Under the pieces are notes generated by a model, which saw only the letters and a list, made by a program, of their open reading frames with translations, ran no database searches and was not told where the DNA came from. Positions 51,929 to 63,300 of a DNA stretch of 64,000 bases are shown here, in pieces. Position 1 is the stretch's first letter, and each line of letters starts with the position of its first letter. The stretch comes from Phycisphaerales bacterium (GTDB lineage: Bacteria; Planctomycetota; Phycisphaerae; Phycisphaerales; UBA1924), in the NCBI GenBank assembly GCA_020845755.1, contig JADLFE010000030.1, positions 62,001-126,000 of the forward strand, written 5' to 3'. The position numbers and the translations under genes were made by a program.

Positions 51929-52159
51929 ATGGGCCTCTTTTCGCAATCCCCCACCGTCGCCGCACGGCGTTTGGCCGAAATCGAGCGAAAACTCGACCTC
52001 ATCATGGCACATCTCGGCATCGAACTCCCGCCCGACGAGCATGAGGATGTCCGGGCATTAGCAGTGTCGGGCCAGAAGATCGAGGCGATCAAGCGATACC
52101 GCGACAAGACGGGCGCGGGCCTGGCGGAGGCCAAGGAATACGTTGATTCGATCGCATAG
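51929..52159 (+). CDS. Small protein with ribosomal L7/L12 C-terminal-like domain
   Basis: The protein is 76 residues. Residues about 14-28 look helical (RRLAEIERKLDLIMAHLGI). The C-terminal part (VSGQKIEAIKRYRDKTGAGL, AEAKEYVDSIA) matches the helix-turn in the L7/L12 C-terminal domain (KI-x-x-IK-x-x-R-x-x-T-GLGL-x-EAK). Such short orphan domains occur in many bacteria; function unknown. ATG 51929 has TATGCT ending 6 nt before it and no Shine-Dalgarno. Confidence 0.72.
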   Translation: MGLFSQSPTVAARRLAEIERKLDLIMAHLGIELPPDEHEDVRALAVSGQKIEAIKRYRDKTGAGLAEAKEYVDSIA

Positions 52160-52209
52160 GCATTGGCTTCAGTACGACATGCACCACGAATGACACCAGC
52201 GAGAAGCAC

Positions 52210-52800
52210 ATGCAGAGCAAAGCCAAGACTGTTCAGGCGTACCTGAAGGAACTCCCCGAGGATCGGCGTGCGGCGATCTCTGCGGTGCGCGACGTGATCC
52301 TGAAGAACCTCGATCCGATATTCGAAGAGGGAATGAACTACGGCATGATCGGCTACTACGTGCCGCACAGCGTGTACCCCGCGGGCTATCACTGCGATCC
52401 ATCAAAGCCGCTCCCGTTCGCGGGGCTCGCGTCGCAGAAGCAGCACATGTCGGTGTACCTCATGTCCGCGTACGGCGACAAGGGCGAGTACGCCAAACTC
52501 GTCGAGGGATTCAAGAAGGCCGGCAAGAAACTCGACATGGGCGCGTGCTGCGTGCGATTCAAGAAGCTGGAGGACCTGCCGCTCGACGTGATAGGGGCGG
52601 CCGTGAATCGCGTGCCCGCCAAGACCTACATCGAACGCTACGAGTCGGTGCTCGAATCGATGGGACGCGGGCGGAACCGCAAGCCCCAGGCGCAGCAAGC
52701 TCGTGAAAAGAAGGCCGCGGTGAAGAAGAGCACGCGGGCCAAGAAGGCGTCGACCCCAAAGGGCGGCGCGAGGAAGAAGGCGAAGAAGAAGGGGAAGTAG
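52210..52800 (+). CDS. DUF1801 domain protein with basic tail
   Basis: The protein is 196 residues. Residues about 1-140 are the YdhG/DUF1801 fold (MQSKAKTVQAYLKELPEDRR, MNYGMIGYYVPHSVYPAGYH, QKQHMSVYLM), a family of unknown function similar to frataxin-like folds. The last 45 residues are Lys-rich, low complexity (KKAAVKKSTRAKKASTPKGG), like the tails of DNA-binding proteins. GAGAAG precedes the ATG. Confidence 0.8.
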   Translation: MQSKAKTVQAYLKELPEDRRAAISAVRDVILKNLDPIFEEGMNYGMIGYYVPHSVYPAGYHCDPSKPLPFAGLASQKQHMSVYLMSAYGDKGEYAKLVEGFKKAGKKLDMGACCVRFKKLEDLPLDVIGAAVNRVPAKTYIERYESVLESMGRGRNRKPQAQQAREKKAAVKKSTRAKKASTPKGGARKKAKKKGK

Positions 52801-52827
52801 CCTCCAACGTCTGGGATTCGCACTGGA

Positions 52828-53739
52828 TTGGCACGCCAGCCAAAGTCGTCCAAGCCGCCGCCAAGAGTTGATGGACATCTACCATCGTGGGTGCCAGCGG
52901 CCTCGCCAACTTCGCCTGATCTCGCCTCCGCGGCCCGCGAACATCTGGCCGATCGCGTGCGAATGATCGCGAAGATCTGTCACCACATGGAGAATTCCGG
53001 GCGATGCTCGCGGGCGGATGTTCACGATCTGCGCCGCGCGTGCCGTGCCGCCGAGGCCGCGGCGTGGCTGCTCTCCCCGGCAAGCAACGCCACCTTCGAG
53101 CAGTTCCGCGCCTGCCTGAAACGACTCCGCCGCCGGGCCGGCGAGGTGCGAGACGTGGATGTCGCCCGCCTGGTTCTTCGGCCGCTTGAGAGGACCAGTG
53201 CCACGAGCGCGACCGCGGCCCGCGTGCGAAACTCGCTCAAGAAAGTCCGTAGGCGCCGCTCCGACCGCCTCCTCCGGTTCCTCGACGAACATTCCCGCGG
53301 CGGCATTGATCGCCCCGCCGCCGAACTCCTGGCCGCATGCAAAGGCCTAGCCGACCGTGAGGTGCTGGTCTCGCTGCGGTCGCTCGAATCGCGGGTGCGT
53401 CGATTGGCCGCTGCACGGCCACGATCGATCGAGGCACTCCACACGCTGCGGATTGCTGGAAAGAGGGCCGTGCTCGCCGGCGAGATCCTCCGACCCATGC
53501 CGAGAGAGTCCAACCCCCTCGCGGCCCTGGTCGATCAGATCGGACGTCTGCTCGACATCCAAGTAGCGCTAGCCTTGGTTCGCGATGAGTTCGGCGATGC
53601 TCCAAGCATGAACGGCCTGAACGCCTCACGAATCCTAACGGCACTCAAAGGCATAGCTCGCGCTGAGAAATCGAAGCTCATCTCGCTCGGCTCGCCGTTC
53701 GCACGCTCTCCTCGCTCGCTGCCCCGAAGCCTGCAATGA
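52828..53739 (+). CDS. CHAD-domain protein
   Basis: The protein is 303 residues, with a helical CHAD domain having repeated basic motifs (DVHDLRRACRAAEAAAWLL, LHTLRIAGKRAVLAGEILR). CHAD domains bind polyphosphate through such Arg/Lys/His pockets. The start is uncertain: TTG 52828 and GTG 52891 are in frame, and neither has a good Shine-Dalgarno. It sits between DUF1801 and argH and may share their transcript. No polyphosphate kinase gene is nearby. Confidence 0.72.
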   Translation: MARQPKSSKPPPRVDGHLPSWVPAASPTSPDLASAAREHLADRVRMIAKICHHMENSGRCSRADVHDLRRACRAAEAAAWLLSPASNATFEQFRACLKRLRRRAGEVRDVDVARLVLRPLERTSATSATAARVRNSLKKVRRRRSDRLLRFLDEHSRGGIDRPAAELLAACKGLADREVLVSLRSLESRVRRLAAARPRSIEALHTLRIAGKRAVLAGEILRPMPRESNPLAALVDQIGRLLDIQVALALVRDEFGDAPSMNGLNASRILTALKGIARAEKSKLISLGSPFARSPRSLPRSLQ

Positions 53740-53746
53740 TCTGGCC

Positions 53747-55141
53747 ATGTCAAGAGGACTTGCCCAGGGGCGTTTCGACGCCGAAGCCGACCCGCTCTTC
53801 CGCCAGCTCAACGACTCGCTCCCCTTCGATCATCGCCTGCTCGTGCAGGACATCGAGGGCTCGATCGCCTGGGCCGCGGCCATCGCCGGCGCGGGCGTGC
53901 TCAGCGCCGACGAACTTGCCCAGCTCACGACGGCCCTGAACTCGCTCCTCGCCGAGGCCAAGGCCAGCCCCGATCTCATCCTGCAATCCCTTGGGCGCGA
54001 CGAGGACGTTCACTCCTACGTCGAGCGCCGCCTGATCGAGAGCGTGGGTGCGCTGGGCAAGAAACTCCACACCGGGCGCAGCCGCAACGATCAGGTCGCA
54101 ACCGACCTTCGACTCTGGACGCGAGGCGCGATCGACGCCCGCCTCGGCGAACTGCGCGAGGCGCGAATCTCGCTCGTCAACCTCGCCGATCGAGAGCGAG
54201 CAACGATCCTGCCGGGCTACACGCACCTGCAAAGAGCCCAGCCGATTCTGTTTGCCCACTGGGCCTTGGCATATGAGTCCATGCTCGCACGGGACGTGGC
54301 ACGCCTCTCCGACTGCCGCGCGCGCGTCAACATCTGCCCGCTCGGCTCCGCTGCACTCGCCGGCACGACGTATCCGATCGATCGCGTGAAGCTCGCGCGT
54401 GATCTTGGCTTTACCTCGCCCAGCGCCAACAGCCTCGACGCCACCGCCGACCGCGATTTCATCGCCGAGACGCTCTTCTGCATCGCGCAGGCCTCCGTGC
54501 ATCTCTCGCGCATGGCCGAGGACCTCATCCTCTTCATGACGCAGGAATACGGGTTTGTCGAGATGGGCGACAGTGTGACAAGCGGCAGCAGTCTTATGCC
54601 GCAGAAGAAGAACCCCGACGCGTGCGAGCTGCTCCGCGGCAAATCGGGACGCATGATCGGCTCGCTGGTCTCGATCCTCACGACCATGAAGGGCCTGCCG
54701 TTGGCGTACAACAAGGACCTGCAGGAAGACAAGGAGCCGCTCTTTGATGCGATGGAGCAGATCTCGATGTGCCTGCGCGTCGTGCCGCGTGTGCTCGACG
54801 GTCTGAAGGTCCGGCGCGACGCCTGCCGCGACGCGGCCATGGGCGGCTATGCCAACGCGACGGAACTCGCCGATTACCTGGTCGGAAAGGGAGTTCCCTT
54901 CCGAGAGGCCCACGACATCGTGGGTCGCCTGGTGCGCCACGCCATCTCGAAATACGTGAAACTCGAAGAACTTGCGCTCGTCGATTTCACCGAGCAGTGC
55001 AAGACGATCGGCCCGGACGTCTACGAGGCGCTCAAGCTCGATACAGGACTCGCGAGGCGCGAAGTCCTCGGCGGCACGGGGCCCAAGGCCGTCGCCGAGG
55101 CGATCGAGCGGGCACGGGCCTCGCTCCGGGATTTTCATTGA
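53747..55141 (+). CDS. argH: Argininosuccinate lyase
   Basis: The protein is 464 residues. The family signature GSSLMPQKKNPD, the HTGRSRNDQVATDLRLW block, the catalytic TSGSS loop and GYTHLQRAQP are all visible. It produces arginine and fumarate. It lies 2.6 kb after argG, with five unrelated genes between. The ATG has AATGAT 6 nt upstream, a possible leaderless start. Confidence 0.96.
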   Translation: MSRGLAQGRFDAEADPLFRQLNDSLPFDHRLLVQDIEGSIAWAAAIAGAGVLSADELAQLTTALNSLLAEAKASPDLILQSLGRDEDVHSYVERRLIESVGALGKKLHTGRSRNDQVATDLRLWTRGAIDARLGELREARISLVNLADRERATILPGYTHLQRAQPILFAHWALAYESMLARDVARLSDCRARVNICPLGSAALAGTTYPIDRVKLARDLGFTSPSANSLDATADRDFIAETLFCIAQASVHLSRMAEDLILFMTQEYGFVEMGDSVTSGSSLMPQKKNPDACELLRGKSGRMIGSLVSILTTMKGLPLAYNKDLQEDKEPLFDAMEQISMCLRVVPRVLDGLKVRRDACRDAAMGGYANATELADYLVGKGVPFREAHDIVGRLVRHAISKYVKLEELALVDFTEQCKTIGPDVYEALKLDTGLARREVLGGTGPKAVAEAIERARASLRDFH

Positions 55142-55226
55142 CCAGCCGGGCTTGATCCGCCACAATCCTGCGACATGAATTTGCACGCCACGGCTTGAAC
55201 CCGCGCAATCGCGAAGGAGGATGACC

Positions 55227-57218
55227 GTGCGACTCGAACGAGGCATCGTCGCTGGATTGGTTCTGTTCTTGACCGCCGGGACCACAACCGCCCAGAGCAC
55301 ACGCCTGATCAAGCAATCCGATTACGAAAGCCGACTCCGCGGCCTGTGGCTGGGCGAGTGCATCGCCAACTGGACCGGACTGCGAACGGAAGCCTCGCGC
55401 ACCTCGCCTCCCTTCTTCACCGACGCCGACTGGGGAACCCAGCCGACCGGAGCGCACGGCCCGATCGTCTTCGTCACCGAGCAGAACCCTTGGCGTGCCG
55501 ACGACGACACGGACATCGAGTATGTCTACACGCACCTGGTCCGTGTCGACGCCACCAACGAACTCTCGCCCGCGCAGATCCGCGACGGCTGGATCGAGCA
55601 CATCAACCGCTCCATCTGGGTCAGCAATAAATCGGCTCGCACGCTCATGGATCGTGGAGTCACGCCGCCCGGTACGGCCTACGGCGTGGCGAATCCCAAC
55701 TGGCTCATGATCGACGCGCAACTGACCACCGAGATATTCGGTGCGCTGGCGCCGGGCATGCCGCACGAGGCGTTGCGCTTCGCCGCGCGGCCGATCGCCA
55801 CCACCGCGGGGAGCCACGCCGCGATGGCGTCACGCTTCTTTGCGCTGCTGTACTCCTCTGCGCCTGTGGCGCCGAGATCGCTCTCGCCGCACGAGAAGAA
55901 CCTCTGGCTGATCGAGCGAGCCCGGGCCTTCATGCCCGAGGGCTCCAAGGCCGCGGGCATCGTTGACTTTGTGCGTGCCGACGCCCTGGCCAACCCGGAT
56001 CAGGACGATTGGGAGAGCACACGCGACAAGATCTACGCCCGCTATCAGCGCGACGCGACCATCAACGGCTTCCGCTATCGCGGCTGGTACGAATCGAGCA
56101 TCAACTTCGCCACCGCGATCATGGCTCTCATCTACGGGCAAGGCGATTACAAACGCACCATCCAGATCGGCACGCTCTCGGGCTGGGACTCCGACAATCC
56201 AACAGCCACGCTCGGCGGGCTGCTCGGCCTGCTCAACGGCGAGCAGTGGGTGCGCGACGCCTTTCCCGACAAGACCATCTCGTCGCTCTACTGGGCGACC
56301 GCCACCCGCGACAATCTGCCCGATTGGACGCCCACCGAGGCGGGAGAGGACCGGTTCGATCTCCTCGCCGCCCGCATGATCCCGATGGTGGAGAGGACCA
56401 TCCTCGACGCGGGCGGGCTCGTTGACGATTCGCGCGGCCAGTGGCTGCTCGCACCGGTGCCGGCGGTCCCGGTCAACTCGCTCGACCCCAACTGGAGAGA
56501 ATGGCTCGCCAGCGCGAATCGGTCGGTCCGCGCCGGCGGCGGCGTCGTCACCGCAACGACGAACATCGTCGGTGCGCCGTGGGGCTGCCAATGCAGCGGC
56601 GTGCCGGCGTGCATCGCCAACGGCTACGAACTCGACTGGTCGGGTCTGGAGCCCGGCGAGAGCGGGCGCGTTCAGTTCTCCTCACGCATCACGACCCCAA
56701 CCCCCGGGGCGGTGCTGCAACTCACGGTTGAATACAGCCTGCCCGTCAACGCACGAACCATCCGCTTCATCGAGGGAGACCAGTGGGCCGACGCCGACGA
56801 GGGTGGCTGGTTCGATACGCTGAGCGTTGAGATCCGCGTCGCCGGAGTCTGGAGTTCGCTCCCGGCTCAGACGACGCAGAGCGAATCGCTCGATCCGGCA
56901 CGCCCGTTCCAGACCATCGAGTGGCGGCTCCCGTTGACCGTCGCCGGGGTGACCGGGGTGCGAATCCGCGGGCCGGTCGGCGGCTCGTGGGGCTATGCGA
57001 CCTGCCTCGAACTCGACGCGCTCGACGACACGCCAACACCATGGGCCACGTTCGATCTCAATCTCGACGGCGTCGTTGATATCGAGGACCTGTACTTCTG
57101 GCGCGACCATCCGATCGATCTCAACGGCGACGCGGTCGCGAGCAGTGACGACCTTGTGTTCCTCGAGGCCGCGGCACGCTGGCGGGAACTCGACGACATG
57201 AGTTTCCTCCGGCGCTGA
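55227..57218 (+). CDS. Secreted ADP-ribosylglycohydrolase-like protein with dockerin-like tail
   Basis: The protein is 663 residues. A signal peptide (MRLERGIVAGLVLFLTAGTT) is followed by an ADP-ribosylglycohydrolase fold: RGLWLGECIANWTGL at the start, DDDTDIEYVYTHLV and SGWDSDNPTATLGGLLGLLN as the two metal/active-site loops (DDxx and GxDSDNxxA). A beta-domain of about 180 residues comes next, then DLNLDGVVDIEDLYFWRDHP and IDLNGDAVASSDDLVFLEAA, two calcium-binding dockerin-type segments. The start is GTG 55227, six nt after AGGAGG; the ATG at 55221 abuts it directly. ADP-ribosylhydrolases are normally cytoplasmic, so the substrate here is unknown. Confidence 0.75.
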   Translation: MRLERGIVAGLVLFLTAGTTTAQSTRLIKQSDYESRLRGLWLGECIANWTGLRTEASRTSPPFFTDADWGTQPTGAHGPIVFVTEQNPWRADDDTDIEYVYTHLVRVDATNELSPAQIRDGWIEHINRSIWVSNKSARTLMDRGVTPPGTAYGVANPNWLMIDAQLTTEIFGALAPGMPHEALRFAARPIATTAGSHAAMASRFFALLYSSAPVAPRSLSPHEKNLWLIERARAFMPEGSKAAGIVDFVRADALANPDQDDWESTRDKIYARYQRDATINGFRYRGWYESSINFATAIMALIYGQGDYKRTIQIGTLSGWDSDNPTATLGGLLGLLNGEQWVRDAFPDKTISSLYWATATRDNLPDWTPTEAGEDRFDLLAARMIPMVERTILDAGGLVDDSRGQWLLAPVPAVPVNSLDPNWREWLASANRSVRAGGGVVTATTNIVGAPWGCQCSGVPACIANGYELDWSGLEPGESGRVQFSSRITTPTPGAVLQLTVEYSLPVNARTIRFIEGDQWADADEGGWFDTLSVEIRVAGVWSSLPAQTTQSESLDPARPFQTIEWRLPLTVAGVTGVRIRGPVGGSWGYATCLELDALDDTPTPWATFDLNLDGVVDIEDLYFWRDHPIDLNGDAVASSDDLVFLEAAARWRELDDMSFLRR

Positions 57219-57247
57219 TGCATCGACCCCGACGCGCAAGAAAGAAA

Positions 57248-57271
57248 GCGGGGCGCTATGACGCGCCCCGC
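57248..57271 (-). terminator. Hairpin terminator between convergent genes
   Basis: GCGGGGCGC, loop TATGAC on the + strand, GCGCCCCGC: a perfect 9-bp stem. On the minus strand TTTCTTTCTT follows, so it mainly ends the giant gene; on the plus strand the downstream bases are not T-rich. Confidence 0.75.
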
Positions 57272-57308
57272 GGGGTGAACTCTTGATTCCTGTTCGCGGC
57301 CCGATCGC

Positions 57309-60300
57309 TTACGCGAACTGGCTGTACGGGACAGTGATGCCCAGCGGCACGCCCGATGTCGTCCAACCGCCGCCGAGGTAAAGGTCATAGTGCGTCATGG
57401 TCGCGGTGATGGGCACCACCGATTCGATCAGGACGCTGAAGTAATTGAGGCCGGGGCGATCGATGATGAGTTGCGAGAGTTCGTGGAGTTTGACCTGCGC
57501 GAAGTCGCCGGCCACGACGGGTACGTTGACAGTCAGCGTGTCGTTGACGCCTGTGAACTGCAGCGTGACCTTGACGGTGACATCGATGTTGGTGGGGTTG
57601 GAGAAGGCGAGGGTCTCGAAGTAGAGCGAGCCGGCAAGAGCGGTGTTGATGAAGGCATCGCCGAAGTAGAGTGTGTTGGAGGCAACGCTGGTGGTTCCGG
57701 TTGCATCGGCGTCGCCGAAACTGCGCTGGCTGCCGGTCACGACAACGGGGACGTTGGAGGAATAGGCGATGCCGACCGGCTGATTGGCAACGAACTGAAG
57801 GGCGGCGCCCTTGAGGACGACGGTGCGTCCGGCCGGGACATTGATGACGCGGATGAGGTCTGGCAGATCGGCGACGATGTACTTGCCGCGGATCTGGACG
57901 GCCGCCACGCTCCCGGTCGGATTGAAGATGACCAATTCGGCTGTGGAGGTGTCGCCGTTGGTGAGTTGCGGAACGGTGCCGGTTGTGCTCCCGCCGATGG
58001 AGTCTCCGACGAGCGCGAAGCCCTCGCCGTTGACCGCGTCGTAATGGGAGAGCGATGCCGCGATGCCGATGAAGTCGATCTGGTCCTGTGAGTTGGTGGC
58101 GGCGGCGGAGAGCGTGGCGCCAGAGACGCCGATGGGCCATGTCGCGATATCGTGGATATTGAACCCGAATCGCTTGCCGGCGTCGACGGTCTGGTTATAG
58201 GTAAGCGATTCGCCGTTGGGCCCGAACGCCCTGAGGGTGACGGTGACACTGAAGGGGTTGGGGTTGTAATACGGGATAATGTCGACGACGGCGCCGGGAA
58301 CGCGCTCGACGCGGGCGAAGGTCCATTCGCTGCTGAGCGACGGGGTGAAACTGTCGCCGATCGCCGAACCGAAGTCGTAGTGGGCGAGCGTCGCACCGAG
58401 AAGGCCGGTCGACTCGACCACGATCGCGTAGGGCTTGTTGGGGAGGACGCCGGTGGCGTAGCCGTTGGCGGCGTTGCTGATCGTCACGCCGTCGCGTGCG
58501 CCCGCGGCGATCGTGAGGTTGTTTGCGACGACCGACTCGGGGCTGCCGTCCTCGTAGCGGAGGCGGATGGTGTACTGAACGGCGAAGTCGTTCGTATTGG
58601 CCAGCGAGACGAACTCTCGGATGCTCGGGCTGGAGTAGCCCTCGGGGAAGTAGAGGTAACTGGTGCCCGGCTCGGTGTCGACGAGGACCTCATAGGCACC
58701 CACGCCGCTCCCGATGCCCGAAACGATGATCCAGTAATCGGCGTTGGAATTCGCGGTGAAGGAGACGTTGGCGTTGGCGCCGGGGATGCCCGCGGCGTCG
58801 TAGACCACCACCGCTTCCTCGGTCGCGGCGTTGAGGATCGTGACCGCCGCGTCGAGGACCGACCCGGTTGGTGTCCGTACCTGCACGAAGGCGCGCCCGC
58901 TGGTGCGCCCGCCCATGAGCGTGGATGTACGGAAGCGGAAGAGATCGCGGTCGCCGGCGACATTGATGGTGTCGCTGACATGCCCGTCGCCGTTGCGCGG
59001 GTTGATGACGATCGAGGTTGGGGTATTGAAGTCGATCTGGCCAGGATCATCGCCGTCGCCGTTGGGCGGAGAATCGCCGTCGACGATGAGTTGGTATTCG
59101 CCCGTGAGCGTCGCGGGTGGGTCGAGGTTCTCGACCGCGGAGATCAGCACGTAGTACGTGATGCTGCTGCTCAGGGACGGGAAGGTGTAGGTGACCGCGA
59201 CCGGCGTCGAGGCGTTGGGGATGTCGTTGGTGGTGGCCTCACCGATCAGGGTCTGCGTGTTGTCGAAGATCCGTACCCGTGGAGCGAACCGCCCGGAGGT
59301 GGTGTAATACGACGTGAGCGTGATCACGACCGGCCCGGTCTTGATGGGCGAGAACTTGAAGAGATCGGTGTCGTCGTTGGGGAGCAACTTGGGATTGCCC
59401 AGGTCGCCGGGGATGCCGTTGCCGATCACGCCGTTGCCCGTAAGCCCGCTCATCGGGATGTTGAAGGCGATATCGAATTCGGTGATGTTGGGGTAGTCGT
59501 CGACGACGGGGCTGTTCACCGAAATGGTGTACGCCCCGAAGGTCGTGGTGGAGTTGGAGATAAGCACGAAGTAGGAGTGCCCGCGGACGACATTGAAGAT
59601 GCCCGTGTCGGCGGGGTCGAAGGTGAACCCGTCGTCGAATGCGGTTCCGGTCGCGATGGTGACCGGCACGCCGTCGACGAGTTCGATGATGCTGACGGTT
59701 GGAACGATGGTGCTTCCGCTGGGACGCGAAACGATGACGCCAGCCTCGCCGCCCGCAGCCGCGGTGAAGGTGAAGAGGTCGGTGTCGGAGAGTTTCTCGG
59801 TCTCGCCGGTCGACACGCCGGACCCTGTGCCCGGGTCGATGGTGATGCCGGACGCGTACGTGTACTCGCCCGCGTCGGGGTGATCGTCGGTCGGCGGGAA
59901 CGTGAGCGTGACGGTGTAGTCACCGTACTCATCGGAGAGATCGACGCCCTGGATCACGATGTAGTAGTACGAGTAGGTGCGATCGGTGAGCGTGGAAGTG
60001 CGGTCAGGCGTGACGGGGAATGAGACCTGCGCATCGTGGTTGGTCGTGGAGGTTCCGTCGGCGAATGCGATCCGCAGGAGGATCGGGTTGCCCGCGAGGT
60101 CCTCGGTCGCCTCGTAGATGGTCACGTAGGGCGTGAGCGTGCTGCTGCTCTTGCTGTGCACGTTCACGGTCATGACCTGGTAGTCGTACGACGTGAAGCG
60201 GATGACATCGGTGTCGCCGGGCTGTTCGATCTTGCCGTCCGCCTGCCCGGTGCCCAGGAAATCGAACTGGGGCAGATCGGTCGAGAGGGCGAAGTCCTTG

Positions 60301-63300
60301 CGATCGGCGTGATCGTCGGCGAACGCCGGGGTCGAGAGTGCGATCTGGTAATCGCCCTTTGAGTTGGCGCTGGAACTGACGCGGATGTAGAAGCGTTCGC
60401 CCGGGGTGACGGGGAACGTGAGCGCAAGCGTGCCCGCGGAGCCCGCCGTGCCGCTGGCGACCACGGTCGTTTGCCCGTTGCGGATGGTAAAGACGCTGAC
60501 AACACCGGTGACGGTCGAGGCGTTGAGACGGCTGAGATTGAGGGTGGCGGTGCCGCGCGAGATGGAGACGAAGGTGAAGTCGTCGACATCCGTGCCGCTG
60601 TTGATGGTGCCGGTGACGGAACCCTTGCCGTTGCCCGCGGAATCCTGGGGATTCTCGCCGAGCATGATGGGGGTTGCGAGATTGGATCCATCGGTGCCGA
60701 CGCCGGCGCTGTGGTCATCGGTGCCGGGGTCAAGGTCGGCCATGCCGTTGATGAGCAACTCGTAGGAACCGTTGACGGAACCCCAGTCGATCTGGTGGAC
60801 GTCGCGGGCGGTGCGGTCTGCCTGATCGGCGGGCGAGCCGTCGATCCATCGCTGACCGCTCTCAACGACGATGAAATAGAACTCACCCTCGACGACCGGG
60901 ATAACCACGCGCGGATCGCGCTTGTGGAGGATCCGGGTGCCGATGGTCCCGACTGGGTCGGCCGCGGACGGATCGCCGGTAATGGTGGCGACGTCGTTGA
61001 CGTACGCGATCTGGGTGAAGTCGGCGTCGTAGATGCGGAGAGCGCCGTCGAAATTGCTGCTGTAGACCTTCGAGGACTCGATCGGGCCGTCCGCGAGGTA
61101 CTCGTCGAAGAGGTCGTCGAGGCTGGTGGTGTTCAGCCTGATCTCGGCGTAACCGGAGGCCTGGGCGCGGAATGAGTACAGGTCATCGTTGTCGATGGTC
61201 GGGATGTTGCCCAATTCGGAGAAGTGAACCTGCGTGATCCCGTCCTGCGTCGTCTGGAACTGGCGGGCGCTGGGGGCCGAGTTCGGGAGCGGGTCGTACT
61301 TGTTGCGCGAATCGCCCGTGCCCGAAGGCTGGGACAACTGCTGAGCGTTCCCGAAGTAGGCCTGCAGATCGGTGAAGTCGTCGCGGTCGACGGGGTCGAA
61401 GATCTGCGAGTTGGTGTCGTCCTGCACGAAGGCGTCGGCGACGAGCGAGAGCGTGTACCGCCCCGTGCCCTGGCCCGAGACTTCGATGTAATACGTCTCG
61501 CCGCCCCACACCGTCGGGCCCTCGAACTGGAAACTTCCCGGCTGGAGCGACCAGTCGATCGCACCGGCGGGATCGGGGAACGGCGGGGAGATCGTCTCGT
61601 TCTCGTAGATCAGATCGAAGTTGGAGTCATACACGCGCAGGTACATATTGGCGAACGCGTCCGCGTCGCCCGAGAGGACGATGCCAAGGCGGCTGGAGCG
61701 CCGGCTGTGGCGGTCCCACTGGTTCTCGTTCCCGTCATCGAACGCGGCCAGGGCGAAGATCGTCCCGTTCACGCCGTTCTCGGTCGGCCAGTCGTTGGTG
61801 GTGTTGGGCACAACATTGGCGGCGGCGACGCCGTCGCCCATGGCATACCACTCGTATTCCTGCATCTGGGCGTTGTACTGCCACTTGGTGATCGAGTTGG
61901 TGTCGATCGTGTTCGGACCCCAGGTCGCGGCCGTGAAGGACCCGCCGATGTAGAGCACGTTGCCGGTGGGAACGCCGGTGTCGGTATCGTCGACGACCGT
62001 GATGGCACGGACGGTGCCGCCGGAGACACCGCCGCCGATCGGGGCGACCGTCGCGCCGTCCCATGTCGCGATGCGCGAGGTGCCCATGATGCCATTCAGT
62101 GTGGCGAACGCTCCGCCGATGGCGACCGCCGGCGCCGGGTCGGGGAATGGACCCGAGTCGTCGGGATCGGGCGCGTCGTAATACGCGGAGGCGTAGACGA
62201 TACCGGAGGCGGTGAGATTGGTGATGACCTCGTCGGCGCCGGAGAAATCGACGTACGCGGCGCGAGTGGCGCCCGCGACGGTGAACGCGCCGCCGAAGAT
62301 GAAGCCGTTGTGCGCAACGGCGTCCGCGTCGGTGAACGCAAAGGGCGTGATGGTGTTGACGGAGTTATTGAGTTCCGTGCCGGTGAGGTTGCGGTAGTCG
62401 TCGTAGCCCGTGTAGGTATTGCGCATCACGACGAGGTAGTCGAGCGTGCCCGCGGTCTGAGTCGCGGCGCGGAAGTCTCCGCCCACGATGAGCGCGGTGT
62501 ACGGCTCAGGATCCTCCGCGGCGCCGTCGCCATCGGGATCCCCGCGGTCCACGAGGGCGGATGTGATGACGCGCACGGGCTGGGTGCCCGCCAGGTTGGG
62601 CATGGTGATGCCCGGTTCGTCGCTGATCGTGATGTCTTGCGTGATGTACCCGAGACGGTTGGCCGTGGTGCCCGCGATCGAAGCGAATTCGCCGCCGATC
62701 ATCAGAACCGCGCGCGGATCCGTTCCGTCGGGGAGCGCGTCGCCGTCGTAGACCGCGAAGGCGTACACCGTTCCCGCGACACCCGGCGACTTGGTCACGC
62801 CCGCTGTGTCTGGGTCGTCGATGCCAAGGCCGGTCCACTGGTAGATACCGGCCAGCGCATTCCAGGTGTAGATCGCCAGGCCGTTGACCACGATGTCGTC
62901 GGCCGGATCGGTGGTGTTCCGCACCGTCGTGAAACTGCCGCCGGCGATCAACTCGGTGCGCCCGTCGCCGTTGAGGTCGTACTCGATCAGCGCGAAGGTC
63001 GTGCCGGGGAGCAGGTTTCCGTCCCCATCCACGTTGGGTCCCAGGAGCCCGCCGAGCGCCGGCCACCAGTCGTTGGCATCCCAGGCGCCCACGCCCGACG
63101 CCAGCGTCGGGATCGCCGTATTCACCGTGCCCGCGTTGGTGAAGTTGCCGCCGGCATAGATCGCCGTGCCGGCATCGTCGTTCTTGCCCTCGTAGGAGCC
63201 GAGCATGTCGACCTGGGGGATGAACTTGAACAGGTCAGTGTCCCCGCTGCTCCACAGCCGCCCGGTGCCGAACGCCTGCACGCGCAGGCTCCGATCCTCG

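Noticed and set aside
58152..60023. 623-codon open frame on the plus strand under the giant gene
   Set aside because: Shadow of the minus-strand gene, Asp/Gly/Val/Arg rich with no signal or domain; the minus-strand frame has continuous repeats.
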